From the NCBI RefSeq assembly GCF_002007485.1, contig NZ_CP015820.1:992001-1056000 (forward strand): 64,000 nt of DNA, read 5' to 3'. This document shows positions 32,091-42,280 of the stretch, in pieces (the stretch's first letter is position 1; every line of letters starts with the position of its first letter). The position numbers and the translations under genes were made by a program. The stretch is from Ditibartonella apihabitans. GTDB lineage: Bacteria; Pseudomonadota; Alphaproteobacteria; Rhizobiales; Rhizobiaceae. The notes under the pieces are model-generated. The model had not been told where the DNA came from. It was given only the letters and a program-made list of their open reading frames with translations, and did no database searches.

Positions 32091-33479
32091 ATGTCTATTG
32101 ATATCTTGATGCCGGCGCTTTCGCCCACAATGGAAGAAGGCAAAATTTCAAAATGGCTTAAAAAGGAAGGCGATAAGGTCGAGGCCGGTGATGTGATTGC
32201 CGAAATCGAAACCGATAAAGCCACTATGGAAGTCGATGCAGCTGATGAAGGAACAATCGGCAAGATTCTTGTTCCGGAAGGAACAGCAGGTGTAAAGGTC
32301 AACACACCTATTGCAGTTTTGCTTGAAGATGGTGAAACGGCGGCAGATATTAAAAATGCCGTCAATCCGGCAAAAGAAGCAGCACCACAGACACCACAAT
32401 CTGCTGCATCCACACCTGCCGCTCCGGCTCCGGCTGCACCGAAGCCTGCAGAGCGGGTTGTTCAATCCGACCCTGATATTCCGGCAGGAACAGAAATGGT
32501 CAAAATGACCGTTCGTGAAGCTTTGAACGAAGCCTTGGCTGAAGAAATGCGTCGTGACGACAAGGTTTTTCTGATTGGTGAAGAAGTTGCACAATATCAA
32601 GGCGCTTATAAGGTCAGTCAGGGACTGCTTGATGAATTCGGCGCACGCCGTGTTATTGATACGCCAATTACCGAACAGGGATTTGCCGGCCTTGGTGTTG
32701 GTGCAGCGTTCGGTGGCTTGCGTCCGGTTGTTGAATTCATGACATTCAACTTTGCCATGCAAGCAATCGACCAGATTGTGAATTCTGCGGCCAAGACCCA
32801 TTATATGTCCGGCGGGCAAATGCATGCCCCTATGGTTTTCCGTGGTCCGAATGGTGCAGCCGCTCGTGTTGGTGCCCAGCATTCGCAATGCTATGCATCA
32901 TGGTACAGTCATGTGCCGGGCTTGAAGGTTATCATGCCCTATACGGCCGCAGATGCCAAAGGGCTTTTGAAAGCTGCAATCCGCGATGACAATCCTGTCA
33001 TTTTCCTTGAAAATGAATTGCTTTACGGCCATCAGTTCGACGTGCCGAAGCTTGATGATTTTGTTTTACCAATCGGCAAAGCCCGCATCCATAAAGCCGG
33101 TAATGATGTAACAATCGTCGGCATGGGCATGGGGATGAATTACGCGGTTGAAGCACTGCCGGAATTCGAGAAACTCGGAATTGATGTCGAGTTGATAGAT
33201 CTGAGAACTGTTCGTCCGATGGACTTGCCGACAATTATTGAATCGGTCAAGAAAACCGGTCGTTTGGTCACGATCGAAGAAGGTTTCCCACAATCATCTG
33301 TCGGAACAGAAATTGCAACACGTGTAATGCAGCAGGCGTTTGATTATCTTGATGCGCCGATTGCTACAATTGCAGGCAAGGATGTTCCTATGCCTTATGC
33401 AGCCAACCTTGAAAAACTTGCTTTGCCGAGCGTTGCCGAGGTTGTTGATGCGGTAAAATCTGTCACCTACAAAGCCTGA
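32091..33479 (+). CDS. pdhB: pyruvate dehydrogenase E1 component subunit beta with lipoyl domain
   Basis: E1-beta partner of PdhA. Residues 1-~78 are a lipoyl domain with the modified Lys in [12 protein letters not shown], then an Ala/Pro linker, then the transketolase pyrimidine-binding and C-terminal domains from about residue 135 ([57 protein letters not shown]). The lipoyl domain on E1-beta is an alphaproteobacterial trait. 462 residues. Confidence 0.95.
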   Translation: MSIDILMPALSPTMEEGKISKWLKKEGDKVEAGDVIAEIETDKATMEVDAADEGTIGKILVPEGTAGVKVNTPIAVLLEDGETAADIKNAVNPAKEAAPQTPQSAASTPAAPAPAAPKPAERVVQSDPDIPAGTEMVKMTVREALNEALAEEMRRDDKVFLIGEEVAQYQGAYKVSQGLLDEFGARRVIDTPITEQGFAGLGVGAAFGGLRPVVEFMTFNFAMQAIDQIVNSAAKTHYMSGGQMHAPMVFRGPNGAAARVGAQHSQCYASWYSHVPGLKVIMPYTAADAKGLLKAAIRDDNPVIFLENELLYGHQFDVPKLDDFVLPIGKARIHKAGNDVTIVGMGMGMNYAVEALPEFEKLGIDVELIDLRTVRPMDLPTIIESVKKTGRLVTIEEGFPQSSVGTEIATRVMQQAFDYLDAPIATIAGKDVPMPYAANLEKLALPSVAEVVDAVKSVTYKA

Positions 33480-33492
33480 AGGAGAACGCACT

Positions 33493-34878
33493 ATGGCTAT
33501 AAAAATCACGATGCCGGCGCTTTCCCCGACAATGGAAGAAGGCACTTTGTCAAAGTGGGATATCAAAGAGGGCGACAAAGTCTCACCCGGTGATACGGTT
33601 GCCGAGATTGAAACAGATAAGGCAACGATGGAAGTTGATGCCGCAGATGAAGGCACACTTGTAAAAATCGTCGTTCCGGCAGGGACACAAGGTGTAAAAG
33701 TGAATGCCTTGATCGGTATTCTCGCAGAAGATGACGAAAGTGCCGAGGATGCCATCAAAGCGATTGAAGACGAAGAGAAAAAACAGCCTTCATCTTCTCC
33801 GGCACCGGCTCAGCCGACGACACCAGCTGCACCCGCAAAAGCGGCTACGGCTCCCGTTCAGCCTGCTCAGGCATCTCCGGCTTTAAATCAGCCTGCCACT
33901 GTTACTTCCCAAGCACCGGGTACAGAAAAGGGCAACCGTATATTTGCCTCGCCATTGGCACGGCGGCTTGCCAAACAAAACGGGCTTCAATTGTCGCTTA
34001 TTTCAGGCACAGGTCCGCATGGTCGTATCATCAAGCGCGATATTGACAGTGCTCTTGCCAACGGCACCGGCAAGGCTGCAAGTAATGTGGAGCAGTCTGT
34101 ACAGTCTTCTGTCTCGCTCGAAAGCTCGTCTTCAGACGAATTGACAATGAAGCTTTTCAATACCGATGAATACGAAATCGTACCTCACGACGGTATGCGA
34201 AAGACCATTGCCAAACGTCTCGTTGAATCCAAACATACAGTTCCGCATTTTTATGTAACAATTGATTGCGAGATTGATGCATTGCTGAAATTGCGTGCAG
34301 AATTGAACGCAGCAGCCCCTATGGTTAAAACAAGTGCAGGCGAAAAACCGGCCTACAAACTTTCAGTCAATGATATGGTGATCAAAGCGACTGCATTGGC
34401 ACTTAAAGCCGTTCCGGATGCCAATGTTTCCTGGCTCGATAGCGGTATGATGCGCCACAAATTTGTGGACGTGGGGGTCGCTGTTTCCATTCCGAACGGC
34501 TTGATTACGCCGATCATCAAACATGCTGAGGAAAAATCGCTTTCGACAATTTCCAATGCAATGAAAGATTTGGCAAAACGGGCGCGGGAACGCAAGTTGA
34601 AACCTGAGGAATATCAGGGCGGAACGACTGCTGTTTCCAATATGGGCATGTATGGTGTCAAGGATTTCTGCGCCATTATCAACCCGCCACATGCGACGAT
34701 CTTTGCGATCGGTGCAGGTGAGCAACGCGCTGTCGTTAAAAATGGTGCCTTGGCTATCGCAACGGTTATGTCGGTGACATTGTCAACCGACCATCGCGCA
34801 GTAGACGGAGCATTGGCAGCCGAGCTTGCACAAGCTTTCAAAAAGTTCATTGAAAACCCGATGAGCATGCTGGTGTAA
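33493..34878 (+). CDS. pdhC: dihydrolipoamide acetyltransferase (PDH E2)
   Basis: Core acetyltransferase of the complex. One lipoyl domain ([11 protein letters not shown]), an Ala/Pro linker, the E1/E3-binding domain near residues 155-190 (ASPLARRLAKQNGLQLS ... GPHGRIIKRDI) and the catalytic domain with STDHRAVDGALAAEL (His and Asp). 461 residues. Two bases separate its stop from the SGNH hydrolase gene. Confidence 0.95.
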   Translation: MAIKITMPALSPTMEEGTLSKWDIKEGDKVSPGDTVAEIETDKATMEVDAADEGTLVKIVVPAGTQGVKVNALIGILAEDDESAEDAIKAIEDEEKKQPSSSPAPAQPTTPAAPAKAATAPVQPAQASPALNQPATVTSQAPGTEKGNRIFASPLARRLAKQNGLQLSLISGTGPHGRIIKRDIDSALANGTGKAASNVEQSVQSSVSLESSSSDELTMKLFNTDEYEIVPHDGMRKTIAKRLVESKHTVPHFYVTIDCEIDALLKLRAELNAAAPMVKTSAGEKPAYKLSVNDMVIKATALALKAVPDANVSWLDSGMMRHKFVDVGVAVSIPNGLITPIIKHAEEKSLSTISNAMKDLAKRARERKLKPEEYQGGTTAVSNMGMYGVKDFCAIINPPHATIFAIGAGEQRAVVKNGALAIATVMSVTLSTDHRAVDGALAAELAQAFKKFIENPMSMLV

Positions 34879-34880
34879 TA

Positions 34881-35522
34881 ATGAAAAAAACTGTTCTGGC
34901 TTATGGGGATTCCCTGACATGGGGCTTAAATCCGATAAACCAAACACGTTATACCAACGAAATTCGTTGGCCGCGTGTGCTGGAACAGCAATTCAACGGC
35001 GCGATTGAAGTTGTCGAGGAAGCATTGTGCGGCCGCACGACCTGTTTTGATGATAAAACTTCAATCGACGACCGGAATGGTGCAGCAATCCTCCCGACAG
35101 TCCTGGGTTCATGTCATCCGCTTGATCTGGTGATCATGATGCTGGGCACCAATGACTTGAAGAAATTTGTTGCGGGTTCCGCAATGGCAGCATGTCTGGG
35201 CATGAAACGGCTTGTCAATATTGTCCGATCCTATCCTTATATGTCGCAGACCGAACCGCCGGAAATTATTATTGTTTCTCCGCCTCATCTGGCGGAGACC
35301 ACTCATCCTTTAAGTGGCGAGCGTTTTAGTGGTGCTATTGGAGAATCCAAAAAGCTGTCGATTTTTTATTCGGATCTTGCTGACGAGATGGAATGTGCCT
35401 TCTTCGATGCTGCATCTGTCGCAGTCGCATCACCTGTGGATGGTGTTCATCTTGACGAAAACAACACAAAAGCAATTGGCAAAGGGCTTCAACCGTTGGT
35501 ACATGTCGTTCTCGGCCTTTAG
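34881..35522 (+). CDS. SGNH/GDSL hydrolase family protein
   Basis: A 213-residue esterase-like protein. Block I AYGDSLTWG (nucleophile Ser), the oxyanion Asn in MMLGTNDLK and the C-terminal SPVDGVHLDENN (Asp/His) complete the triad. No signal peptide, so probably cytoplasmic. It lies 2 nt after pdhC and 26 nt before lpdA, inside the pyruvate dehydrogenase operon; this placement is seen in relatives, but its substrate is unknown to me. Confidence 0.88.
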   Translation: MKKTVLAYGDSLTWGLNPINQTRYTNEIRWPRVLEQQFNGAIEVVEEALCGRTTCFDDKTSIDDRNGAAILPTVLGSCHPLDLVIMMLGTNDLKKFVAGSAMAACLGMKRLVNIVRSYPYMSQTEPPEIIIVSPPHLAETTHPLSGERFSGAIGESKKLSIFYSDLADEMECAFFDAASVAVASPVDGVHLDENNTKAIGKGLQPLVHVVLGL

Positions 35523-35548
35523 TTCTATCTTTCCCCATGGAGGAAAAA

Positions 35549-37009
35549 TTGGCAAATTCATATGATGTTATTGTTATCGGTTCTGGCCCCGGCGGATATG
35601 TTACCGCAATCCGTTCTGCCCAATTGGGCTTCAAGACCGCTATTGTCGAACGCGAACACCTTGGCGGTATTTGCCTGAATTGGGGATGTATTCCGACAAA
35701 AGCGCTGCTTAGAACAGCAGAAATCAAACATTTTAGCGAACATGCCAAAGATTATGGCTTGAAACTCAACGGTTCGATTGAGGCCAACATCAAGGATGTT
35801 GTGCAACGCTCCCGCACTGTTTCTGCCCGTCTTAATGGCGGTGTCGGCTATTTGATGAAAAAAAACAAGATCGACATTATCTGGGGTGAGGCAAAGCTCA
35901 CTAAGGCAGCTGCCGGCGCTGGTCTTGGTGAAATTGTCGTTGGCAAAATCACCAAAAAAATTATGCAGCCACAAAACCCGATTCCGAAGGGTACTTTGGG
36001 CGAGGGGACATATCAGGCCAAGCATATTATTGTCGCAACCGGCGCGCGTCCGCGTACATTGCCGGGTATCGAACCGGACGGGAAACTGGTTTGGACCTAT
36101 TTTGAAGCAATGGTTCCTGAAACTATGCCGAAATCCATCGTCGTTATGGGCTCGGGCGCCATCGGAATTGAGTTCGCTTCCTTTTATCGTGACATGGGCG
36201 CGGAAGTTACAGTTGTGGAAATGATGCCGCAGATTATGCCGGTTGAAGATGCGGAGATTTCTGCATTTGCCCGCAAGCAATTGGAGAAAAAGGGAATCCG
36301 AATCCTTACCGAAGCGAAAGTTTCGAAAATCGAAAAAACGTCCAATTCTGTGACAGCTCACATTGATATAAATGGCAAAACCGAGACCGTTACTGCAGAG
36401 CGTCTGATCTCTGCGGTAGGCGTACAAGGAAATATAGAAAATATCGGGCTTGAAGCGTTAGGTGTAAAAACCGAACGCGGTTGTGTGGTAATTGACGAAT
36501 GGGGACGCACCAATGTGCCCGGTATTTATGCCATTGGCGATGTTGCGGGTGCTCCTATGCTGGCCCACAAGGCCGAAGAAGAGGGCGTCATTTGTGTCGA
36601 GCATATTGCCGGTCTTGAAACAGCCGAACCTTTGGACAAGAGGAAGATTCCAGGTTGCACCTATTGCACACCGCAAGTTGCTTCCGTCGGATTGACCGAA
36701 GCCAAAGCCAAGGCCGCAGGCTATGACATAAGGGTCGGGCATTTTTCGTTTTCTGCAAACGGCAAGGCAATTGCTATGGGAGAGGATCAGGGTATCGTCA
36801 AAACCATATTTGACCGAAAAACCGGCCAGTTGCTTGGTGCACATATGGTTGGAGCGGAAGTAACCGAACTGATTGAAGGTTTTGTGGTTGCGATGAATCT
36901 TGAAACCACAGAAGAAGAGCTGATGCATACAGTCTTTCCTCATCCAACGCTTTCGGAAATGATGAAGGAAAGTGTCCTTGATGCTTATGGGCAGGTTTTG
37001 AACGCCTGA
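35549..37009 (+). CDS. lpdA: dihydrolipoyl dehydrogenase (E3)
   Basis: Flavoenzyme that reoxidises lipoyl groups. FAD motif VIVIGSGPGGYVTAIR, redox disulfide GGICLNWGCIPTKALL, NAD motif VVMGSGAIGIEFASFY and the C-terminal HPHPTLSEMMKE with the catalytic His-Glu. I prefer TTG 35549 (then ANSYDVIVIG) because GGAGG at 35539-35543 sits 5 nt before it; the in-frame ATG 35537 would overlap that site. 486 residues. Confidence 0.95.
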   Translation: MANSYDVIVIGSGPGGYVTAIRSAQLGFKTAIVEREHLGGICLNWGCIPTKALLRTAEIKHFSEHAKDYGLKLNGSIEANIKDVVQRSRTVSARLNGGVGYLMKKNKIDIIWGEAKLTKAAAGAGLGEIVVGKITKKIMQPQNPIPKGTLGEGTYQAKHIIVATGARPRTLPGIEPDGKLVWTYFEAMVPETMPKSIVVMGSGAIGIEFASFYRDMGAEVTVVEMMPQIMPVEDAEISAFARKQLEKKGIRILTEAKVSKIEKTSNSVTAHIDINGKTETVTAERLISAVGVQGNIENIGLEALGVKTERGCVVIDEWGRTNVPGIYAIGDVAGAPMLAHKAEEEGVICVEHIAGLETAEPLDKRKIPGCTYCTPQVASVGLTEAKAKAAGYDIRVGHFSFSANGKAIAMGEDQGIVKTIFDRKTGQLLGAHMVGAEVTELIEGFVVAMNLETTEEELMHTVFPHPTLSEMMKESVLDAYGQVLNA

Positions 37010-37082
37010 CGAACATCAAGAAGTGAATTGCATTCTTATTGCTTATACTCCATATGAGGGGAGAAAGAGCGTGAGGTACTAA

Positions 37083-38051
37083 ATGGTTACCGTTGTTGAC
37101 ACTTTATCGCAGAAACGGGTCCGGCATCCGGAAAAAGCCAATCGACCGGATTCAGAGGTTTTAAAAAAGCCTGATTGGATCAGGGTGAAAGCGCCGTCAT
37201 TGCGTGGGCAATATGCGGAAACCCGTCATATTGTGCGTGATAACAATCTGGTGACAGTTTGCGAAGAAGCCGGATGCCCGAATGTAGGCGAATGCTGGAC
37301 GCAAAGGCACGCAAGTTTTATGATTTTAGGGGCAATATGCACCCGTGCATGTGCCTTTTGTAATGTTGCAACCGGTATACCTCTTCCTGTCGATAAGGAT
37401 GAACCGGAACGCGTTGCCGATGCAGTCAAACAAATGGCGCTTAAACATGTGGTAATCACTTCTGTTGATCGTGATGATCTTCCCGATGGTGGTGCCCAGC
37501 ATTATGCCGATGTCATTCATGCAATCAGAAGAAAGTCACCTGGTACCACCATTGAAATCCTCACACCTGATTTTCGTCATAAGGAAGGTGCTCTCGAAAC
37601 TGTGGTTGCGGCCAAGCCGGATGTATTTAACCATAATCTTGAAACTGTGCCGTCAAAATACCTGACGGTGCGTCCGGGTGCGCGTTATTTCCATTCGATC
37701 AGACTGTTGCAGCGGGTCAAGGAGCTTGATCCATCCATCTTTACAAAGTCCGGTATTATGGTCGGACTTGGTGAAGAACGGAATGAAGTTCTTCAATTGA
37801 TGGATGATTTGCGTTCGGCCGATGTTGATTTCATGACCATTGGCCAATATTTGCAGCCAACGCGTAAACATCATCCTGTTATCCGCTTTGTTACGCCGGA
37901 AGAGTTCAAATCCTACGCCATTATCGGCAAAACCAAGGGTTTCCTTCATATGTCTTCAAGTCCGCTAACCCGTTCGTCACACCATGCGGGCGAAGATTTT
38001 GAAGCACTGAGAAAAGCTCGCGCAGAAAAGCTGGCTCATCAACGCGGATAA
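37083..38051 (+). CDS. lipA: lipoyl synthase
   Basis: Radical SAM enzyme that inserts sulfur into octanoyl groups on lipoyl domains, here next to the PDH genes that need it. The SAM cluster is [11 protein letters not shown]; the auxiliary cluster Cys lie in [13 protein letters not shown]; the C-terminal serine ligand is in [13 protein letters not shown]. 322 residues, full length. Stop is 3 nt before the next gene. Confidence 0.96.
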   Translation: MVTVVDTLSQKRVRHPEKANRPDSEVLKKPDWIRVKAPSLRGQYAETRHIVRDNNLVTVCEEAGCPNVGECWTQRHASFMILGAICTRACAFCNVATGIPLPVDKDEPERVADAVKQMALKHVVITSVDRDDLPDGGAQHYADVIHAIRRKSPGTTIEILTPDFRHKEGALETVVAAKPDVFNHNLETVPSKYLTVRPGARYFHSIRLLQRVKELDPSIFTKSGIMVGLGEERNEVLQLMDDLRSADVDFMTIGQYLQPTRKHHPVIRFVTPEEFKSYAIIGKTKGFLHMSSSPLTRSSHHAGEDFEALRKARAEKLAHQRG

Positions 38052-38054
38052 AGA

Positions 38055-38516
38055 ATGCCAAAATTTAATACCCAGCGGAAAGTTCAGCATACCGATCTTG
38101 AGATGTTCAATCTTGTTTCGGATGTTGAACGATATCCCGAATTTTTGCCAATGTGTGAATCCCTCAACGTTCGCTCGAGCGAAGAGAGGGGAAATAAAAC
38201 CCTGCTTACTGCCGATATGACAGTTGGCTATAAAATGATCAGGGAAACTTTCACAACGCAGGTTCTTTTGGATAAAGAAGAGCGGCGTATTGATGTTCGT
38301 TATATTGACGGGCCATTCCGCTACCTTGAAAACCGCTGGATATTCAAGCCCCTTGAAGATGGCAAATCATGCGAAGTTGAATTCTATATTGATTACGAGT
38401 TTAAAAGCCGGATGCTTGGCATGCTTATGGGCGCTATGTTCGATATAGCATTCAAGCGTTTTACCGAAGCTTTCGAGATGCGGGCAGACAAGATTTACGG
38501 GGCGGCAGAGGCCTGA
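38055..38516 (+). CDS. Coq10/RatA-like START-domain protein
   Basis: A 153-residue polyketide-cyclase/START-fold protein (DLEMFNLVSDVERYPEFLPM; RYLENRWIFKPLEDGKSCEV; FDIAFKRFTEAFEMRADKIYG). The family includes mitochondrial Coq10, a ubiquinone chaperone, and E. coli RatA, named as a toxin. With no antitoxin next to it and with a lipA neighbour, a ubiquinone-related role is the better guess. Confidence 0.88.
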   Translation: MPKFNTQRKVQHTDLEMFNLVSDVERYPEFLPMCESLNVRSSEERGNKTLLTADMTVGYKMIRETFTTQVLLDKEERRIDVRYIDGPFRYLENRWIFKPLEDGKSCEVEFYIDYEFKSRMLGMLMGAMFDIAFKRFTEAFEMRADKIYGAAEA

Positions 38517-38561
38517 AGACGGTTTAATCACGAAGTTTGCCATCTGATTTAAAAAACATTT

Positions 38562-38576
38562 TGAAAGCAGTTTTCA
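38562..38576 (+). promoter_or_regulatory. predicted RirA operator (IRO box)
   Basis: TGA-N9-TCA (TGAAAGCAGTTTTCA) is the core of the RirA-bound IRO box of rhizobia. It lies in a larger perfect inverted repeat with 11-bp arms (ACATTTTGAAA / TTTCAAAATGT, 38556-38582), about 130 nt before the ferric-reductase-like gene and 46 nt after the preceding stop. It could instead be a weak terminator. Confidence 0.5.
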
Positions 38577-38706
38577 AAATGTGGTTTTAAACTGGATAAA
38601 AATTATAAAGTTTAATGAAATCAATATATTAAATAAGTTTAAGTTTTATTTTTATCAATTCCATTCTATTTTCTGACGAAAAACAGAAGACAGGTTATGG
38701 CTCTTG

Positions 38707-40059
38707 ATGAGAAACTTGAAGATTACGTATTTTGTGTTCATTTTCATTTGTGTCGCGGTCTGGTTGGCAACCGGCGAATTTTACGGCATCAAAGATGGTT
38801 ATTTTGCTTTCAGGCGGGAAGCAATCCAGCTCACAGGTCTTCTCGCTTTTGTGGCAATGAGTATGGACGTGGTAATTGCCTGTCGTCTTAGAGTGATAGA
38901 TGATGCATTGGGTGGGCTTGATAAAGCCTATCGGCTTCATAAATGGCTTGGCATTACCGCACTTGTTACCGCTGTTATCCATTTTCTCCTTGCCAAAGGA
39001 ACAAAATGGGCCGTCGGCTGGGGATGGCTCGTAAAGCCTGTTCGTCAACATATTGATATAGCCAATTTGCCTCAAAAAGTCGGGCTTGAATATGTGTTCT
39101 CGATTTCCAGAAAGAATGCCGAGTTTTTTGGGGAATGGGCTTTTTATATAGCGGTTGTTTTGTGTCTTATTGCGTTGATAAAGCTTATTCCTTACCGGTT
39201 TTTTGCTCATGTCCATACAATTTTTGCAGCGGTATATCTTGTTTTAGTGTTTCATGCGGTTGTGTTGACAAAATTTGCCTATTGGGGCGAGCCATTCGGT
39301 TTGCTGGTAGGTGTTTCATCAATTTTTGGGGTCATTGCTGCAATTACAGTTTTGCTCAAACGGTTCGGCTTCGGCCGTCATATCGCGGCGACGGTCACGG
39401 ACTATGCGATTGATAAAGCCAATGATGCAGTACGCTTGACTTTAAAAGTTTCCAATAATTGGGCCGGTCACAAAAGCGGACAATTCGCATTCGTCACACT
39501 GGATAAAGGAGAAGGCGCACATCCTTTCACAATAGCGTCCCATTGGAATCCGCAAAAACCCTTTTTGACGTTTTTTGTTAAAGGTTTGGGAGACTATACC
39601 GATAAACTCGTAAAACAGAATCTAACCGGCAGGAAAGCGCGCGTTGACGGGCCTTACGGAAAGTTTTGTTTTAGCGACGACAAATCACACGAACAAATAT
39701 GGATTGGCGCAGGCATAGGAATTACGCCATTTCTTGCAAGACTTGACGAGTTGGCTTCATCAAAGAAAAACAATAAAGCACAAATAGACTTTGTTTATGT
39801 TGCCCAAACGATTAGTGAAAGCGAGAAACAAAAGCTTGTCGAATTGGCGCAATCGGCTGGTGTCAGATTGAAAATTTGGCTAACGCCTGAAGAGGGAAGG
39901 TTCAATGGATCCTTGTTAAGGCACCTATTTGTGAACTGGAAACAATCGTCAATATGGTTTTGCGGGCCTATAAAATTCGGTGAGACGCTGGAAGATGACA
40001 TGGTTAAAAGTGGCTTTGCCCGTCGGCATTTTCATCGGGAATTATTTCAACTGCGATAG
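38707..40059 (+). CDS. ferric reductase-like transmembrane ferredoxin-reductase protein
   Basis: A 450-residue membrane flavoprotein. About six N-terminal helices form a ferric-reductase/cytochrome b-type domain with paired His (KAYRLHKWLGITALVTAVIH; FFAHVHTIFAAVYLVLVFH) for haem. From residue ~220 comes an FNR-like module: HPFTIAS binds FAD, WIGAGIGITPFLARL binds NAD(P), and WFCGP is the C-terminal motif. It probably passes electrons from NAD(P)H through FAD and haem, possibly to ferric iron. ATG 38707 is preceded by an in-frame TTG. The IRO-box palindrome upstream fits iron repression through RirA. Confidence 0.85.
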   Translation: MRNLKITYFVFIFICVAVWLATGEFYGIKDGYFAFRREAIQLTGLLAFVAMSMDVVIACRLRVIDDALGGLDKAYRLHKWLGITALVTAVIHFLLAKGTKWAVGWGWLVKPVRQHIDIANLPQKVGLEYVFSISRKNAEFFGEWAFYIAVVLCLIALIKLIPYRFFAHVHTIFAAVYLVLVFHAVVLTKFAYWGEPFGLLVGVSSIFGVIAAITVLLKRFGFGRHIAATVTDYAIDKANDAVRLTLKVSNNWAGHKSGQFAFVTLDKGEGAHPFTIASHWNPQKPFLTFFVKGLGDYTDKLVKQNLTGRKARVDGPYGKFCFSDDKSHEQIWIGAGIGITPFLARLDELASSKKNNKAQIDFVYVAQTISESEKQKLVELAQSAGVRLKIWLTPEEGRFNGSLLRHLFVNWKQSSIWFCGPIKFGETLEDDMVKSGFARRHFHRELFQLR

Positions 40060-40482
40060 GTTCACATAGCTCCAAAAGGTTGTACGATTTTATCGTCGGA
40101 ACGGGGGCAAACTTGCTCATGAACGCCTTTAAATCGGATAGTTAAAGGCCGCTCCTCATTCCGATTTTTCGGCTCTATCAAGATTACCTGTATTAAATCG
40201 CAGAAACTTTAACTCCTGCACGAGGGGGAGCGCGCCTAATAGCATATGTTGCGGGTGAAAAATTGGCGACAAATATAGATTTCGCCAAGCTTGATTAAGA
40301 ATCGTTAGTTGATTTCCTCCGGTCCGGTTTCAATTCCCCGAGGAGCTTTGACCGTAACCGGTGTCCTGAAGTCAATCTCCATCGCAAACTGCGATTAAAG
40401 CTAAGGAAGGTAGTGATTTCCGTACCAGACTGAAATCGCACTGGCCGCTTAGTGGTGGTAACGCGCAGCAATCATCAAAAGG
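40060..40482. other. 423-nt intergenic region with small hairpins
   Basis: Lies between two convergent genes. Two compact inverted repeats are visible: ATCGCA AAC TGCGAT (40381-40395) and GATTTC / GAAATC (40415-40437). The minus strand has an open stretch of about 60 codons without an upstream start or a recognisable family; it could be a relic. No RNA family motif was recognised. Confidence 0.45.
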
Positions 40483-40977
40483 CTAAGCTTTGTCGATCGC
40501 TTCTAGAACCAGATCCAATGCCCGTTTGACAGTTGCATGACGAACGTTTTCGCGACCAAGATCGCCGAAACGGGCTTCAAAATGAAGCGTCGGTTTATTT
40601 GCCAATGCGACAGCCATATGAACAAGTCCAACCGGCTTTTCGGCACTGCCGCCACCCGGACCCGCAACCCCTGTAACCGAAACAGCAATATCGGCACCTG
40701 AATGTTTGACACCGCCTTCGGCCATTGCAATAGCGACTTCTTTCGACACAGCACCAAATGTTTTGATCATATCGGAAGGAACACCGACAAGCCTATTTTT
40801 TGCCTCGTTGGAATAGGTAATGAAACCACATTCCACAACGTCGGACGAGCCTGCAATATCGGTTAGGCTACCGATGATCAAGCCGCCCGTGCAGGATTCC
40901 ACAGTTGCCAGTTTTAAATGGTGTAAACGGCAGGCTTCAAGAACTTTTTTTGCCTTGGCTTCAGCAATAAGAGTCAT
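40483..40977 (-). CDS. cinA: CinA C-terminal domain protein (NMN deamidase PncC-like)
   Basis: A 164-residue stand-alone CinA C-terminal domain, the family that deamidates nicotinamide mononucleotide in NAD salvage. Typical: [53 protein letters not shown]. Start ATG 40977 overlaps the ispDF stop (ATGA). The open frame runs further upstream but that part is the ispDF gene read out of frame. Confidence 0.92.
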   Translation of the reverse strand: MTLIAEAKAKKVLEACRLHHLKLATVESCTGGLIIGSLTDIAGSSDVVECGFITYSNEAKNRLVGVPSDMIKTFGAVSKEVAIAMAEGGVKHSGADIAVSVTGVAGPGGGSAEKPVGLVHMAVALANKPTLHFEARFGDLGRENVRHATVKRALDLVLEAIDKA

Positions 40978-42227
40978 TCTGGAACACTCCCCGGATAGAT
41001 AACTGTCGCAGTTGCAATTGCAGCAATTCCTTCTTTGCGCCCGACAAATCCCAATTTTTCGTTGGTCGTGGCTTTGACCGAAATACGGTCGGCGGATATG
41101 CCGAGCATATCCATGAGTTTTTCGGTCATTTCCTTGCGGTGGGGGCCAACCTTCGGCCCTTCTGCAATCAGCGTAATATCCACATTGGCAATGCGCCCCT
41201 TGGATTCTTTTATAATGGATACAGCATGACGCACAAAAATATCGGACGAGACACCCTTCCATTTTGGGTCGGAAGGGGGAAAATGTGTACCGATATCTCC
41301 AGCGCCCCGTGTAGCAAGCAATGCATCCGTCAAAGCGTGAAGAGCAACGTCGGCATCGGAATGGCCGCTCAATTTCTTTTCATAAGCGATTTTTACGCCG
41401 CAAAGCGTCACTCCGTCGCCCGGTTCGAATGGATGGACATCATATCCATTACCGGTGCGAACATCCGGAAATTGGAAAGAAGCGGGTGTCTGCTTTTCCT
41501 GATTTGTCATGGTTTCCTTTTTCATACGCAATTCGGCAATAGCAAGATCTGCAGGCCAGGTAATTTTCATATTTTCACTGCTGCCAGCCACAAGTTTTAT
41601 ACCGAACCCCGCCCATTCCGCCAAGGCACAATCGTCGGTAAAACCGGTTAATCCGAGGTTCGCGGCTTTTTCATGCAACTCTAAAATTTTAGAAAAAGGA
41701 AATGCCTGCGGCGTTTGCGCCCCGAAGAGATGATCGCGCGGCACTGTCTCGACAACTATGCCGTTATCATCGGCACGTTTTAGTGTATCGGAAACGGCTA
41801 CAGCAGGTAAGATTCCGAAATCTTGAGACAGCGCATTATCAATCCGTTCCAGAAGTAAACCGGAAACAAAAGGCCGTGCACCATCATGAATAAATACATA
41901 TTGAGGTTTGTTGGCTACACTCAGACTATTCAATGCGCGGAGACCGCAAAGGGTCGATATCTGTCGTGTGTTTCCACCGTGAACAATCGTGACATGGTCT
42001 GCCAAGTCACCAATTGCTTTTTGACAAAGCATTTCGTCATCGCGATGGATGACCAATATGATGGTTGAAAACAGCCCGCTATCAAGAAAATGCTTGAGCG
42101 TGTGAAAAATGACTGCATGACCGCCAAGCGGTCGATATTGTTTGGGGCCATTTTCAGGCGAACCAATGCGTTCACCCCTGCCAGCGGCTAATATGATGGC
42201 TGCGTTGGATATGATGCGCCCCTTCAA
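40974..42227 (-). CDS. ispDF: bifunctional IspD/IspF (MEP pathway)
   Basis: Two enzymes of isoprenoid synthesis in one chain. The N-terminal ~225 residues are MEP cytidylyltransferase ([34 protein letters not shown]); from about residue 255 is MECDP synthase ([59 protein letters not shown]). The fusion is typical for alphaproteobacteria. 417 residues. cinA follows with a 4-nt overlap; rirA lies 53 nt upstream on the same strand. Confidence 0.95.
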   Translation of the reverse strand: MKGRIISNAAIILAAGRGERIGSPENGPKQYRPLGGHAVIFHTLKHFLDSGLFSTIILVIHRDDEMLCQKAIGDLADHVTIVHGGNTRQISTLCGLRALNSLSVANKPQYVFIHDGARPFVSGLLLERIDNALSQDFGILPAVAVSDTLKRADDNGIVVETVPRDHLFGAQTPQAFPFSKILELHEKAANLGLTGFTDDCALAEWAGFGIKLVAGSSENMKITWPADLAIAELRMKKETMTNQEKQTPASFQFPDVRTGNGYDVHPFEPGDGVTLCGVKIAYEKKLSGHSDADVALHALTDALLATRGAGDIGTHFPPSDPKWKGVSSDIFVRHAVSIIKESKGRIANVDITLIAEGPKVGPHRKEMTEKLMDMLGISADRISVKATTNEKLGFVGRKEGIAAIATATVIYPGSVPE

Positions 42228-42280
42228 AATTGATTATAACAACAAAACAATAGATTATAACGTGAATTCCGACTGGGATA

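Noticed and set aside
38055..38516. Type II toxin (RatA)
   Set aside because: No antitoxin partner is adjacent, and the START-fold family is broad; a Coq10-like role next to lipA is more likely.
40060..40482. Possible RNase P, tmRNA or riboswitch
   Set aside because: No diagnostic core motif of those RNAs was found on either strand; only small hairpins are present.
40483..41262. A 259-codon reading of the CinA gene
   Set aside because: The first ~95 codons are the ispDF 3' end read out of frame; Cys/Arg/His-rich composition shows it is not protein. The real start is ATG 40977.
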